Of a stretch of 5,012 nucleotides of DNA, positions 1 through 5,012 are shown in pieces. Both the position numbers and the translations under genes were made by a program. The first letter of the stretch is position 1, and the number at the start of each line of letters is the position of its first letter. Source of the DNA: JAAYAN01 sp964437215 (GTDB lineage: Bacteria; Bacteroidota; Ignavibacteria; Ignavibacteriales; Melioribacteraceae); the NCBI GenBank assembly GCA_964437215.1, contig CAYTFZ010000150.1, forward strand, positions 1 through 5,012. Direction: 5' to 3'. A model generated the notes under the pieces. It did not search any database. It saw only the letters and a list, made by a program, of their open reading frames with translations, and was not told the DNA's origin.

Positions 1-329
1 TAATCGGACTAATAATAAGAATTAAATCAATATTAACGCTAAAAGAGCAATTTACCTATACTATCACACAAATTGAGAATCATAAATTAATTGAAACGGG
101 GTTATATAAATATATCAGGCATCCCGGATATTTAGGACAATTAATTATTTTTCTAGGGATTACAACCTCTTTATCAAATTGGTTATCTATTTTATTAATG
201 ATGGTTTCTGTTTTAATTGGCTATATTTATCGGATAAGAACGGAAGAAAAATTTCTGATTGAACAAATGGGAAACAAATATTCAGATTATCAAAAAAGGA
301 CAAAGAAACTTATTCCATTGATATATTAA
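1..329 (+). CDS. ICMT-like membrane methyltransferase, C-terminal part (5' end outside window)
   Basis: Open from the window edge (first full codon at position 3) to TAA at 327-329, giving 108 residues. The fragment carries the C-terminal signature of the isoprenylcysteine carboxyl methyltransferase (ICMT)/phospholipid methyltransferase superfamily. It has GLYKYIRHPGY at residues 33-43, with the RHPxY cofactor-binding core, then a hydrophobic hairpin at about 47-76, and RIRTEEKFL at 77-85 followed by a YSDYQKRTKKLIP tail. Known members are inner-membrane enzymes that use S-adenosylmethionine; the substrate of most bacterial members is unknown, so none is assigned here. The N-terminal membrane helices are missing only because the window starts inside the gene. 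It resembles the complete gene at 3959-4588 in motif order and tail but differs at most positions, so it is a diverged paralogue rather than a recent copy. Family call firm, substrate unknown. Confidence 0.85.
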   Translation, partial: IGLIIRIKSILTLKEQFTYTITQIENHKLIETGLYKYIRHPGYLGQLIIFLGITTSLSNWLSILLMMVSVLIGYIYRIRTEEKFLIEQMGNKYSDYQKRTKKLIPLIY

Positions 330-520
330 AACAACTCATTACAAATATTGCCAATAATAGCTTAAATAGTATTTATAGATCTAAAATGATTACCATCGAA
401 AAGTTTTATAAAACGGATTTTGACAGATTAGCTTCATAAGTCCTCTTTTACTGTTTTCCATTTAAGTATTAAGTTATGGGGAAATTAATGATTTTAAGCT
501 GGAAAAATATGTTTCAAAGT

Positions 521-555
521 AACCAATAAATTATTGGTTTAAACTCAATTTTTTT
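521..555 (+). terminator. Weak hairpin with delayed T-run, possible terminator
   Basis: A perfect 9-base inverted repeat, AACCAATAA / TTATTGGTT, lies at 521-529 and 531-539 around a single A. As RNA it would fold as about 7 pairs with a 5-base loop. A run of seven T begins at 549, nine bases after the hairpin, so this is not a canonical intrinsic terminator. It lies about 190 bases after the methyltransferase stop and could end that transcript, or be an operator-like dyad ahead of the promoter near 591. Confidence 0.3.
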
Positions 556-590
556 GTCCATAATTTTAAAAGTTTTTCATACGAAATAAG

Positions 591-598
591 TATATTTG
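591..598 (+). promoter_or_regulatory. Candidate Bacteroidota-type -7 element
   Basis: TATATTTG fits the TAnnTTTG consensus of Bacteroidota housekeeping promoters. It lies 41 bases before the leader ATG at 639, which would give a short 5' leader. No good TTG (-33) element is found at the usual spacing; the nearest TTTG, at 553-556, is too far upstream. The call therefore rests on one box in AT-rich DNA. Confidence 0.35.
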
Positions 599-638
599 TT
601 TTAATATTTCTTACATAATAAACTTAGGAAAAACAGAA

Positions 639-683
639 ATGAAGAAAGTTTTATTATTCCTGACCTTATGCCAACAATTTTAA
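639..683 (+). CDS. Short leader-like ORF overlapping the 5' region of the GH43 gene
   Basis: ATG at 639 starts a 14-residue peptide, MKKVLLFLTLCQQF, ending at TAA 681-683. It has the best ribosome binding site near the GH43 gene (AGGA at 626-629, nine bases before the ATG), whereas neither GH43 start candidate has one. The peptide looks like the beginning of a signal peptide (two Lys, then a Leu/Phe-rich stretch) cut off before any cleavage site. It overlaps the alternative GH43 start at 668 in another frame and stops 17 bases before the preferred start at 701. Translational coupling of the hydrolase is one reading; a decayed 5' end of another secreted-protein gene is the other. The evidence is short and could be chance. 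Confidence 0.35.
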   Translation: MKKVLLFLTLCQQF

Positions 684-700
684 ATAAATATTTTAATGAG

Positions 701-1807
701 ATGAAAATGAAAATAATAAATTACCTGCTTATGCTAACTTTTTTGAGTTTACTTTTTGAAAAAAATGTATATCCTCAGGAAATTCAAAAACCTGAAGTTT
801 CTACAGGCATCGAAATTGTTTCTCAGTTGGAAAAACCGGAGAATTATCAGGAATTTAATGAAAAAGATTATGCCGGATATTTGCTGGTTTATTTTAAAGA
901 TCAAAATCAATCGGCATATATGGCAATAAGCGAGGATGGTTATACTTTTACAGATATTAATGGTGGAAATCCGGTATTTATCGGGTCGCAATTGGCAGAG
1001 CAAAAAGGCGTGCGCGACCCGCACATTACCCGCGGACCGGACGGAGCTTTTTATTTGGCTATGACCGACTTGCATATTTTTGGCAAGCGGGCAGGATTCC
1101 GCGATACTGAGTTTGAACGCCCGGCTGAAAAATACGGATGGGGAAACAACCGCGCTTTGGTGCTGATGAAATCGTACGATTTAATTCATTGGACACATTC
1201 CGATTTCAGAGTTGACAAAGCTTTCCCGGAGCTTGGTGATATTGATTGCTCGTGGGCGCCCGAAACTATTTTTGACCCGGCTGTTGGGAAAATGATGATT
1301 TATTTTACAATCCGTTATAACAATAAAGAGTGCCATATGTATTATTCTTATACCGATGATAATTTTACTAAGCTTGAAACAACCCCGAAACGGATAACCG
1401 AAATTGGAGGTTTGGATGGTGATATTACCAAAGTCGGTAATCAATATCAGCTTTTTTACGTTTCCGATGCAAAAGTTTTACATTCTGTTTCCGATAAAAT
1501 AAATGAAGGGTTTAAAACCGATACAACCCGCATTGATCCTGAAAAAGTTTCTACTGAAGCGCCCAATGTATTTAAGCGGATAGGGACAGACACTTACGTG
1601 CTTATGTATGATGTTTATGGCGCCAGACCAAGTAATATGGGATTCAGCGAAACTAAAGATTTTATTTCGTATGAAAATATCGGTCATTTTAATGAAGGAA
1701 TAATGAAAGCTTCCAATTTTAAAAGTCCTAAACACGGTGCAGTAACATATCTTACAAAAAAGGAACTAAAAGCTATTGTTGAACATTGGAAAGTTGAATT
1801 GAAGTAA
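701..1807 (+). CDS. Secreted glycoside hydrolase, family 43-like five-bladed beta-propeller
   Basis: Likely hydrolyses arabinose- or xylose-type glycosidic bonds outside the cytoplasm by the inverting mechanism of GH43; the exact substrate cannot be told. I chose ATG 701 (368 residues) because it begins a normal signal peptide: MKMK, a hydrophobic core at 5-19 and a likely cleavage near VYP|Q at 23-26. ATG 668 adds 11 residues and is also open. With 701 numbering, the candidate GH43 triad is Asp106 in RDP (general base), Asp241 in GGLDGDI (pKa modulator) and Glu286 in EAP (general acid). A typical blade-II WAPE is at 185-188, blade-end motifs SYDLIHW at 158-164 and ETKDFISY at 317-324, and a closing KHGAVTYLT at about 344-352. 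Single catalytic domain; no lipobox Cys, carbohydrate-binding module or T9SS tail is seen. The core (about 985-1270) is visibly richer in G+C than the ends. It appears to be transcribed alone; no SusC/SusD partner is in the window. Confidence 0.85.
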   Translation: MKMKIINYLLMLTFLSLLFEKNVYPQEIQKPEVSTGIEIVSQLEKPENYQEFNEKDYAGYLLVYFKDQNQSAYMAISEDGYTFTDINGGNPVFIGSQLAEQKGVRDPHITRGPDGAFYLAMTDLHIFGKRAGFRDTEFERPAEKYGWGNNRALVLMKSYDLIHWTHSDFRVDKAFPELGDIDCSWAPETIFDPAVGKMMIYFTIRYNNKECHMYYSYTDDNFTKLETTPKRITEIGGLDGDITKVGNQYQLFYVSDAKVLHSVSDKINEGFKTDTTRIDPEKVSTEAPNVFKRIGTDTYVLMYDVYGARPSNMGFSETKDFISYENIGHFNEGIMKASNFKSPKHGAVTYLTKKELKAIVEHWKVELK

Positions 1808-1858
1808 AATATTAAAAGGTATGAAAAATATTGAAAAAAATATCAGTGCATTATAATT

Positions 1859-1885
1859 GAGACTGTAACATAATTTGTGTAAAAC
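1859..1885 (+). mobile_element. Possible solitary IS256-type terminal inverted repeat
   Basis: Just after the GH43 gene the sequence reads GAGACTGTAAC followed directly by ATAATTTGTGTAAAAC. From memory, IS256-family ends share a block close to ATAATTGTGTAAAA about 12 bases in from the tip, and many family members begin GRGACTGT. The match here is good apart from one extra T. No transposase and no inverted partner are present: only 60 bases separate it from the stop of the leftward cytochrome gene. If real, it is a scar or a decayed end, not an active element. A chance match in AT-rich DNA remains possible. Confidence 0.3.
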
Positions 1886-1925
1886 TTTTTTACTATTCAT
1901 TAACGGGGTTCTTCAACAATTTGAG

Positions 1926-1947
1926 GCTGCATAATGCGGCTTTTTTT
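1926..1947 (+). terminator. Intrinsic terminator after the GH43 gene
   Basis: Stem GCTGC (1926-1930) pairs with GCGGC (1936-1940), with one G-U pair, around an ATAAT loop, and is followed at once by seven T (1941-1947). The orientation serves rightward transcription from the GH43 gene, whose stop lies 118 bases upstream. The T-run overlaps the stop codon of the leftward cytochrome gene (1946-1948). Read leftward, the hairpin is followed by mixed sequence, so it does not look bidirectional. Confidence 0.7.
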
Positions 1948-2347
1948 ATTTAATCGATAATATCAATTCGGCAATATCATTTATTTCGCTGTTGCTTAAC
2001 TCGGCATACGATGGCATAAGCGAGCGATACATTTCCTTAAAATTTCCAACTCTTTTATCCTTTTCGAAATCAGATGTATTTTTGAGATATTTAATAAGTT
2101 CACTGCAATTCCAAAAATATTTTGTTTCAACAAATCCGGGTGCCATCACTGTACCTTCAAAATTGTTGCCGTGACACTGCAAACAGCCGTTTTTTATCAT
2201 TAACTGTTTTGTTTCTGAATACTTTGATTTTTCGGTTTTGTTATTTGCGGAAATACTATCGTTATTATATCCTATATAGAAATTTATTGCTAAAAGAAGT
2301 GCAAAGAATAAAATAAAAAGAGCAATCCATTTAAAATAACCGCCCAT
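1946..2347 (-). CDS. Membrane-anchored monohaem cytochrome c
   Basis: A 133-residue electron-transfer protein. One N-terminal membrane helix (residues about 6-26) anchors it, with the rest predicted in the periplasm. A linker of polar residues (28-46) leads to a class I cytochrome c domain. Haem is attached through CLQCH at 55-59 (His59 proximal ligand). Met111 in SLMPSYAELSNSEI is the probable distal ligand, and the following helix INDIAELI closes the fold as usual. Met68 in VMAPGF and an extra Cys81 are also present. Its ATG at 2345-2347 has GGAAAG 6 bases upstream (2354-2359), within the 14-base gap after the amidase stop, so it is the last gene of the three-gene leftward operon. Maturation needs a cytochrome c haem-attachment system encoded elsewhere. 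Partner oxidase or donor unknown. Confidence 0.88.
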   Translation of the reverse strand: MGGYFKWIALFILFFALLLAINFYIGYNNDSISANNKTEKSKYSETKQLMIKNGCLQCHGNNFEGTVMAPGFVETKYFWNCSELIKYLKNTSDFEKDKRVGNFKEMYRSLMPSYAELSNSEINDIAELILSIK

Positions 2348-2361
2348 GTATTACTTTCCAG

Positions 2362-3954
2362 TTATTTCCCCTCAAGAATAAGTCTGTCGTAATAGTCTTT
2401 ATATTTTTGAACTGACTTAAACATACGATCAGCAATTTTATTTTGTCCGTTATTACTTTTTAGTAATTTTTCATCATTTTTGTTTGATAGAAACCCGGCC
2501 TCAAAAAGAATTCCGGGCATTGAAGCGCCAACCAGAACATAGAAACCTGCTTGTTTTATTCCGCGGGATGGAAGTCCAGGAATATCGGACATTTCTTTAT
2601 TCAGTATATCCGAAAATTCTTCGGAATGACGCATGTATGATGAATGTGCCATGCTCACGAGAATAAAGTTTTCATCATCAAGCATTTTATAACGTTCCGG
2701 ATTATCTTCCATACTGATAACGCTGTTTTCAAATTCAGCAATTTCGATAGCGTCTTGCGTTTTTCCTGGACGAAGCAGAAAGGTTTCGTATCCGCTTACA
2801 TTGCTGGGTTTTTTCTTAAGAGAATTACAATGGATGGAAATAAAAAGTTTTCCATTGTTTTCGTTTGCAATTTTTCCGCGTTTATATAATTCAACAAAAG
2901 AGTCGGTATTCCGTGTATAAATCACCTTTACATCCGGCATATTTTTCTTAATAAGGTCGCCGAGTTTTAATGCGAGCTTAAGGTTAATTTCTTTTTCTTT
3001 TGTTCCGGCAACACCAATTGCTCCGGCATCTTTACCGCCATGTCCGGGATCGATAACAACAACATCAAATTTCCACTTTTCTTTATTTCCATCAGGATTA
3101 TAAGCAGGCGTAAATATTTTATTATGAATGGAAATGAGTAAATCATTTCCCGAAGGATCCTGAAATACTTCGTGCGATGAATATGTGTTATCAATAGTAA
3201 ATTCTATCTGGTAATTGAGCGACACCTCTTTAACATTAACCGATTTTATGCAGCCTGCCGGAATAAGCTTTTCGGATATTTTCGGATCGACACTTGCATC
3301 GTTCATAAAGAGATATAAAATATTGTCCTGAACAGAACTGCTGAATTTGGTTATTTTTTTATTCGATTTCAAACGGATAAAAGTCCCGTTCATTTTTTCT
3401 TCAATTTCAACAGAGTTTATTACAAAAAGATTTTTTTCGGAAGGAGTAATTTCCGGTTCAACATGTTTTTCAATAGGAACTTTTTCGGGATCAATATTTA
3501 TTTCCGGAACAGGAATGCTTTGTTCAGAAGAAGTAATTATAATGTTTTTGTTTTTATAATTACATTTAATGCCGGGCAGCATATTGAAATATTTAAAACA
3601 AAATTCTGCCGGAATAAAGATATCATTATCAATTCTGAAAGGTTGTATCGGCATCTGGTAAGTTTTTGCTGAATTGCCATTTTTGGATTTGGATACAGCA
3701 AATTTGCTATTGCTGGTAAAAACTACTGAGCTGCCCGAAAATTTGACTTCGAGTTTTGAAGTCTCTTCGTTAAAGAAATAATTTCCGGAAATCAGCTTGG
3801 CAAGCGAAATACCCGAAAGATATAAAACATCGTTTTTTTCGGTATAGGGTACAAAAGCTTCTTTTCCGTTCACCTGGGCTGTAACCTTTAAAAGACGCTG
3901 AGGATAAACAGTAAAACAAAAGGCGGCAATCGCAGCAAAAAATAAATATCTCAT
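2362..3954 (-). CDS. N-acetylmuramoyl-L-alanine amidase (Amidase_3, AmiC-like) with AMIN domain
   Basis: A 530-residue exported zinc amidase that cuts the bond between N-acetylmuramic acid and L-alanine in peptidoglycan, the activity used to separate daughter cells. Residues 1-19 form a signal peptide (hydrophobic 4-16, ending VYPQ). Residues about 24-141 resemble a copper amine oxidase N-terminal-like (stalk) domain. A Pro/Glu-rich linker (142-175) follows, then an AMIN-like beta domain (about 176-278) expected to bind the envelope. The catalytic Amidase_3 domain spans about 296-518. Zinc ligands are His305 (DPGHGG), Glu322 (KEINLKLA) and His375 (SIHCNS); the catalytic Glu485 is in ILFEAGFLSN, so the active site is intact. 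A long insertion between the second His and the Glu (about 400-455, containing ENSV and MEDNPERY) matches the autoinhibitory segment of amidases activated by EnvC/NlpD-type LytM proteins. The start lies 4 bases after the methyltransferase stop, with only a weak AGAG before it. Confidence 0.93.
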   Translation of the reverse strand: MRYLFFAAIAAFCFTVYPQRLLKVTAQVNGKEAFVPYTEKNDVLYLSGISLAKLISGNYFFNEETSKLEVKFSGSSVVFTSNSKFAVSKSKNGNSAKTYQMPIQPFRIDNDIFIPAEFCFKYFNMLPGIKCNYKNKNIIITSSEQSIPVPEINIDPEKVPIEKHVEPEITPSEKNLFVINSVEIEEKMNGTFIRLKSNKKITKFSSSVQDNILYLFMNDASVDPKISEKLIPAGCIKSVNVKEVSLNYQIEFTIDNTYSSHEVFQDPSGNDLLISIHNKIFTPAYNPDGNKEKWKFDVVVIDPGHGGKDAGAIGVAGTKEKEINLKLALKLGDLIKKNMPDVKVIYTRNTDSFVELYKRGKIANENNGKLFISIHCNSLKKKPSNVSGYETFLLRPGKTQDAIEIAEFENSVISMEDNPERYKMLDDENFILVSMAHSSYMRHSEEFSDILNKEMSDIPGLPSRGIKQAGFYVLVGASMPGILFEAGFLSNKNDEKLLKSNNGQNKIADRMFKSVQKYKDYYDRLILEGK

Positions 3955-3958
3955 TTCT

Positions 3959-4588
3959 CTATCCGATAAAAGGAATAAAAAATCCGGTTTTTTTCTTATA
4001 TAATTGATAATTTTCAGGATAATATTTCAATAAAAGTCTTTCTTCCATCCGCGCACGTAAAATAAGTAAAGGAAATTCAACTAATACAACCAAAGGAATT
4101 ATAATCCAGCTGAGCAATGCAATACCTGCTCCCAAGTCCATTAAAATTTGGAACAAGTACTGAGGATGGCGGATGTATCTAAATAATCCCGAAGAAATAA
4201 TTGAGTGGTCATTTAAAACTAAAACATCCTGCGAATAAAACTTACCCATATCTTTAATTGATTTAATTTGGAGCCAGCTTGCAATAATATAAATTACTAA
4301 CCCGATTGCACGCAAATTTAAAATTAAATCAGTATTTTCAACTTTACTATCCGAAAGCAACTTTTGCAGAAACGAACTGTCCGTTTGGAAAACCCCAACT
4401 CCGAAAAAACTAATGATGAAAATTAAAATCAGCACAGCTGCCAGATTAGGAGGGAAACTTTGAAGAAAAGAAGCAGGTTTTTCTTTAACTTTCGAAAGTT
4501 TTTGTTTAAGTCCCTGCTTTGCAACAGAAACACCCATAACAAAAGTAGATAAAAGATTAATTGCTAAAAGAATATTTATGGCATCCAT
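3959..4588 (-). CDS. ICMT/phospholipid methyltransferase-like integral membrane protein
   Basis: A complete 209-residue inner-membrane protein, the probable first gene of the leftward operon. Hydrophobic segments lie at about 3-22, 47-66, 89-108 and a re-entrant pair at 147-177. The family signature is at the C-terminal end: SGLFRYIRHPQY at 133-144 (RHPxY core, S-adenosylmethionine binding), ARMEERLL at 179-186 with the paired Glu, and a Tyr-rich tail ending TGFFIPFIG. The family methylates prenyl-cysteine carboxyl groups in eukaryotes and lipid or other membrane substrates in some bacteria. No prenylated substrate is expected here, so only the class of reaction is proposed. ATG 4586-4588 is the first start before the first hydrophobic helix, and no strong ribosome binding site is visible. 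The adjacency to the amidase (4-base gap) suggests co-expression. Confidence 0.88.
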   Translation of the reverse strand: MDAINILLAINLLSTFVMGVSVAKQGLKQKLSKVKEKPASFLQSFPPNLAAVLILIFIISFFGVGVFQTDSSFLQKLLSDSKVENTDLILNLRAIGLVIYIIASWLQIKSIKDMGKFYSQDVLVLNDHSIISSGLFRYIRHPQYLFQILMDLGAGIALLSWIIIPLVVLVEFPLLILRARMEERLLLKYYPENYQLYKKKTGFFIPFIG

Positions 4589-4809
4589 AACCGACTCAAA
4601 TAATGAATTTGAAATATAATATTTTAAAAGAAGCTATAAAAGAATTGATATACTTTTATTAAAGTTATTTTTTGTGATTTGAATTAATATTTTATACGAT
4701 TTAAAGAATATTCTTGATTAAACTAAAATTTATTTTTATTTTCACAACCTGATTGTTTTATTAATGAACAGATGCAAAATTAATTTACACTGTCTGAAAT
4801 ATTTTGACA

Positions 4810-4825
4810 ATCATTTCAAAATGAT
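4810..4825. repeat. Perfect 7+7 inverted repeat, operator-like
   Basis: ATCATTT (4810-4816) and AAATGAT (4819-4825) flank a central CA. The spacing of two bases is too tight for an RNA hairpin of all seven pairs, so a protein-binding dyad is the more natural reading. It begins directly after a TTGACA (4804-4809). No regulator gene is in the window to pair with it. Confidence 0.4.
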
Positions 4826-4866
4826 ACAAAATCTGTAATTAATACAGGTAAAAAGACAAAAAAGAG

Positions 4867-4906
4867 AAGCATATCAAATCTTTATTTATTAAAATTTGGT
4901 ATGCTT
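4867..4906. repeat. Long 13+13 inverted repeat ahead of the right-hand gene
   Basis: AAGCATATCAAAT (4867-4879) is matched by ATTTGGTATGCTT (4894-4906) with a single G-U-compatible mismatch. The 14-base loop contains a further TTTA/TAAA pairing (4881-4884 with 4890-4893), giving up to 17 pairs in one arm with a bulged C. Read leftward, the hairpin is followed by CTCTTTTTTGTCTTTTT, so it could terminate leftward transcription. Read rightward there is no T-run, and it would be an operator or a structured leader for the gene at 4957. Confidence 0.6.
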
Positions 4907-4923
4907 AAATGGCTTAATATTTG
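4895..4923 (+). promoter_or_regulatory. Candidate promoter for the right-hand gene
   Basis: TTTG at 4895-4898 and TAATATTTG at 4915-4923 resemble a -33/-7 pair, with one extra base inside the -7 box and a spacer slightly short of the usual. The -33 box lies inside the right arm of the long dyad, so a protein bound there, or the cruciform itself, could block it. The -7 box ends 33 bases before the ATG. Confidence 0.3.
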
Positions 4924-4956
4924 ATGTTTAATAAATAGTAAAAAGAGAGATATGGT

Positions 4957-5012
4957 ATGGGTACCGGACAAATGATGCTGACAATCGGGGCAATGATTTT
5001 ATTGTCTGCAAT
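4957..5012 (+). CDS. N-terminus of a small membrane or pilin-like protein (cut by window end)
   Basis: ATG at 4957 opens a frame that runs off the window after 18 full codons, reading MGTGQMMLTIGAMILLSA. AGAGAGA at 4944-4950, six bases upstream, is a plausible ribosome binding site. An earlier ATG at 4952 stops after seven codons. A short polar start containing Gly-Gln followed at once by a hydrophobic helix recalls the N-termini of pilin-like or single-pass membrane proteins found in Ignavibacteria and relatives. That resemblance is from memory and rests on 18 residues. No function is assigned. Confidence 0.5.
   Translation, partial: MGTGQMMLTIGAMILLSA

Larger units (their letters stand above)
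330..638. other. AT-rich intergenic region, no convincing gene
   Basis: This stretch separates the left methyltransferase fragment from the leader ORF and GH43 gene. I see no tRNA, rRNA, or protein remnant I can recognise. A 17-codon ATG frame at 386-439 (MITIEKFYKTDFDRLAS) has no ribosome binding site or family resemblance and is not called. The region holds one AT-rich inverted repeat (521-539) and a candidate -7 promoter element (591-598), listed separately. Confidence 0.6.
4589..4956. promoter_or_regulatory. Divergent control region with several inverted repeats
   Basis: This AT-rich stretch must hold the promoters of the leftward operon and of the rightward gene at 4957. No protein-coding frame of note is seen. 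For leftward transcription the only TAnnTTTG-type box is TAATTTTG (complement of 4775-4782), about 187 bases before the methyltransferase ATG and without a well-spaced -33 box, so that promoter is uncertain. It also holds a 12-base palindrome AAGAATATTCTT at 4704-4715, a 16-base dyad at 4810-4825 and a long dyad at 4867-4906. Confidence 0.5.

Noticed and set aside
386..439. 17-codon frame MITIEKFYKTDFDRLAS
   Set aside because: No ribosome binding site, no resemblance to a known peptide, and a length expected by chance in AT-rich DNA.
639..720. Frameshift in the GH43 gene joining the leader ORF to the hydrolase
   Set aside because: The hydrolase frame has its own full signal peptide from 701; joining the frames would give two consecutive hydrophobic leaders, so no repair is needed.
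749..1075. Leftward open frame of 108 codons inside the GH43 gene
   Set aside because: It lies antisense to a gene with intact catalytic motifs, has no recognisable domain or ribosome binding site, and its composition is that of a complement shadow.
1821..1856. 11-residue frame MKNIEKNISAL 13 bases after the GH43 stop, preceded by AAAGG
   Set aside because: Too short and low in complexity to support; Lys/Asn/Ile-rich short frames are common at this base composition.
1879..1893. GTAAAA-CTT-TTTTAC hairpin as a terminator for the leftward operon
   Set aside because: Only six weak pairs with a three-base loop and no T-run in the leftward direction.
2484..3672. Several rightward frames of 60-81 codons and a leftward 75-codon frame within the amidase gene
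   Set aside because: All overlap a convincing 530-residue amidase with all four active-site residues; none shows a family motif.
4704..4715. 12-base palindrome AAGAATATTCTT as a regulator site
   Set aside because: Perfect, but short and AT-rich, with no second copy or positioned promoter, so chance is a fair explanation.

Overview
The window looks like chromosomal DNA from an AT-rich Gram-negative bacterium of the Bacteroidota/Chlorobiota/Ignavibacteriota (FCB) group. This is an inference from four things: low GC with weak or missing Shine-Dalgarno sequences; TAnnTTTG-type -7 promoter elements; signal peptides ending in VYPQ; and the mix of a secreted GH43 enzyme, an AMIN-type peptidoglycan amidase and a membrane-anchored cytochrome c. 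A phylum cannot be fixed from 5 kb.

Layout. Positions 1-329 (+) hold the C-terminal half of an ICMT-like integral-membrane methyltransferase whose start lies outside the window. Positions 330-638 are AT-rich and non-coding, with one AT-rich hairpin and a candidate promoter. A 14-residue leader-like ORF (639-683, +) overlaps the 5' region of a secreted GH43-like glycoside hydrolase (701-1807, +; alternative start 668). Between that gene and the next lie a possible IS256-type transposon end (1859-1885) and a rightward intrinsic terminator (1926-1947).

Three leftward genes follow, transcribed from high to low coordinates and packed within 4 and 14 bases of each other. They are a full-length ICMT-like methyltransferase (3959-4588), a three-domain N-acetylmuramoyl-L-alanine amidase (2362-3954) and a membrane-anchored monohaem cytochrome c (1946-2347). 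They look like one operon acting in the inner membrane and periplasm. Positions 4589-4956 are a divergent control region with three inverted repeats, and at 4957 a rightward gene begins that is cut by the window end after 18 codons.

How the genes work together: the GH43 enzyme and the amidase are both exported and act on polysaccharide and peptidoglycan respectively. The methyltransferase and cytochrome share the operon with the amidase, but no common pathway can be named from sequence alone. I see no defence system, CRISPR array, RNA gene or complete mobile element. The points most worth a second look are the dyads in front of the right-hand gene, the leader ORF before the GH43 gene, the IS256-like scar and the two ICMT-like genes in one locus.
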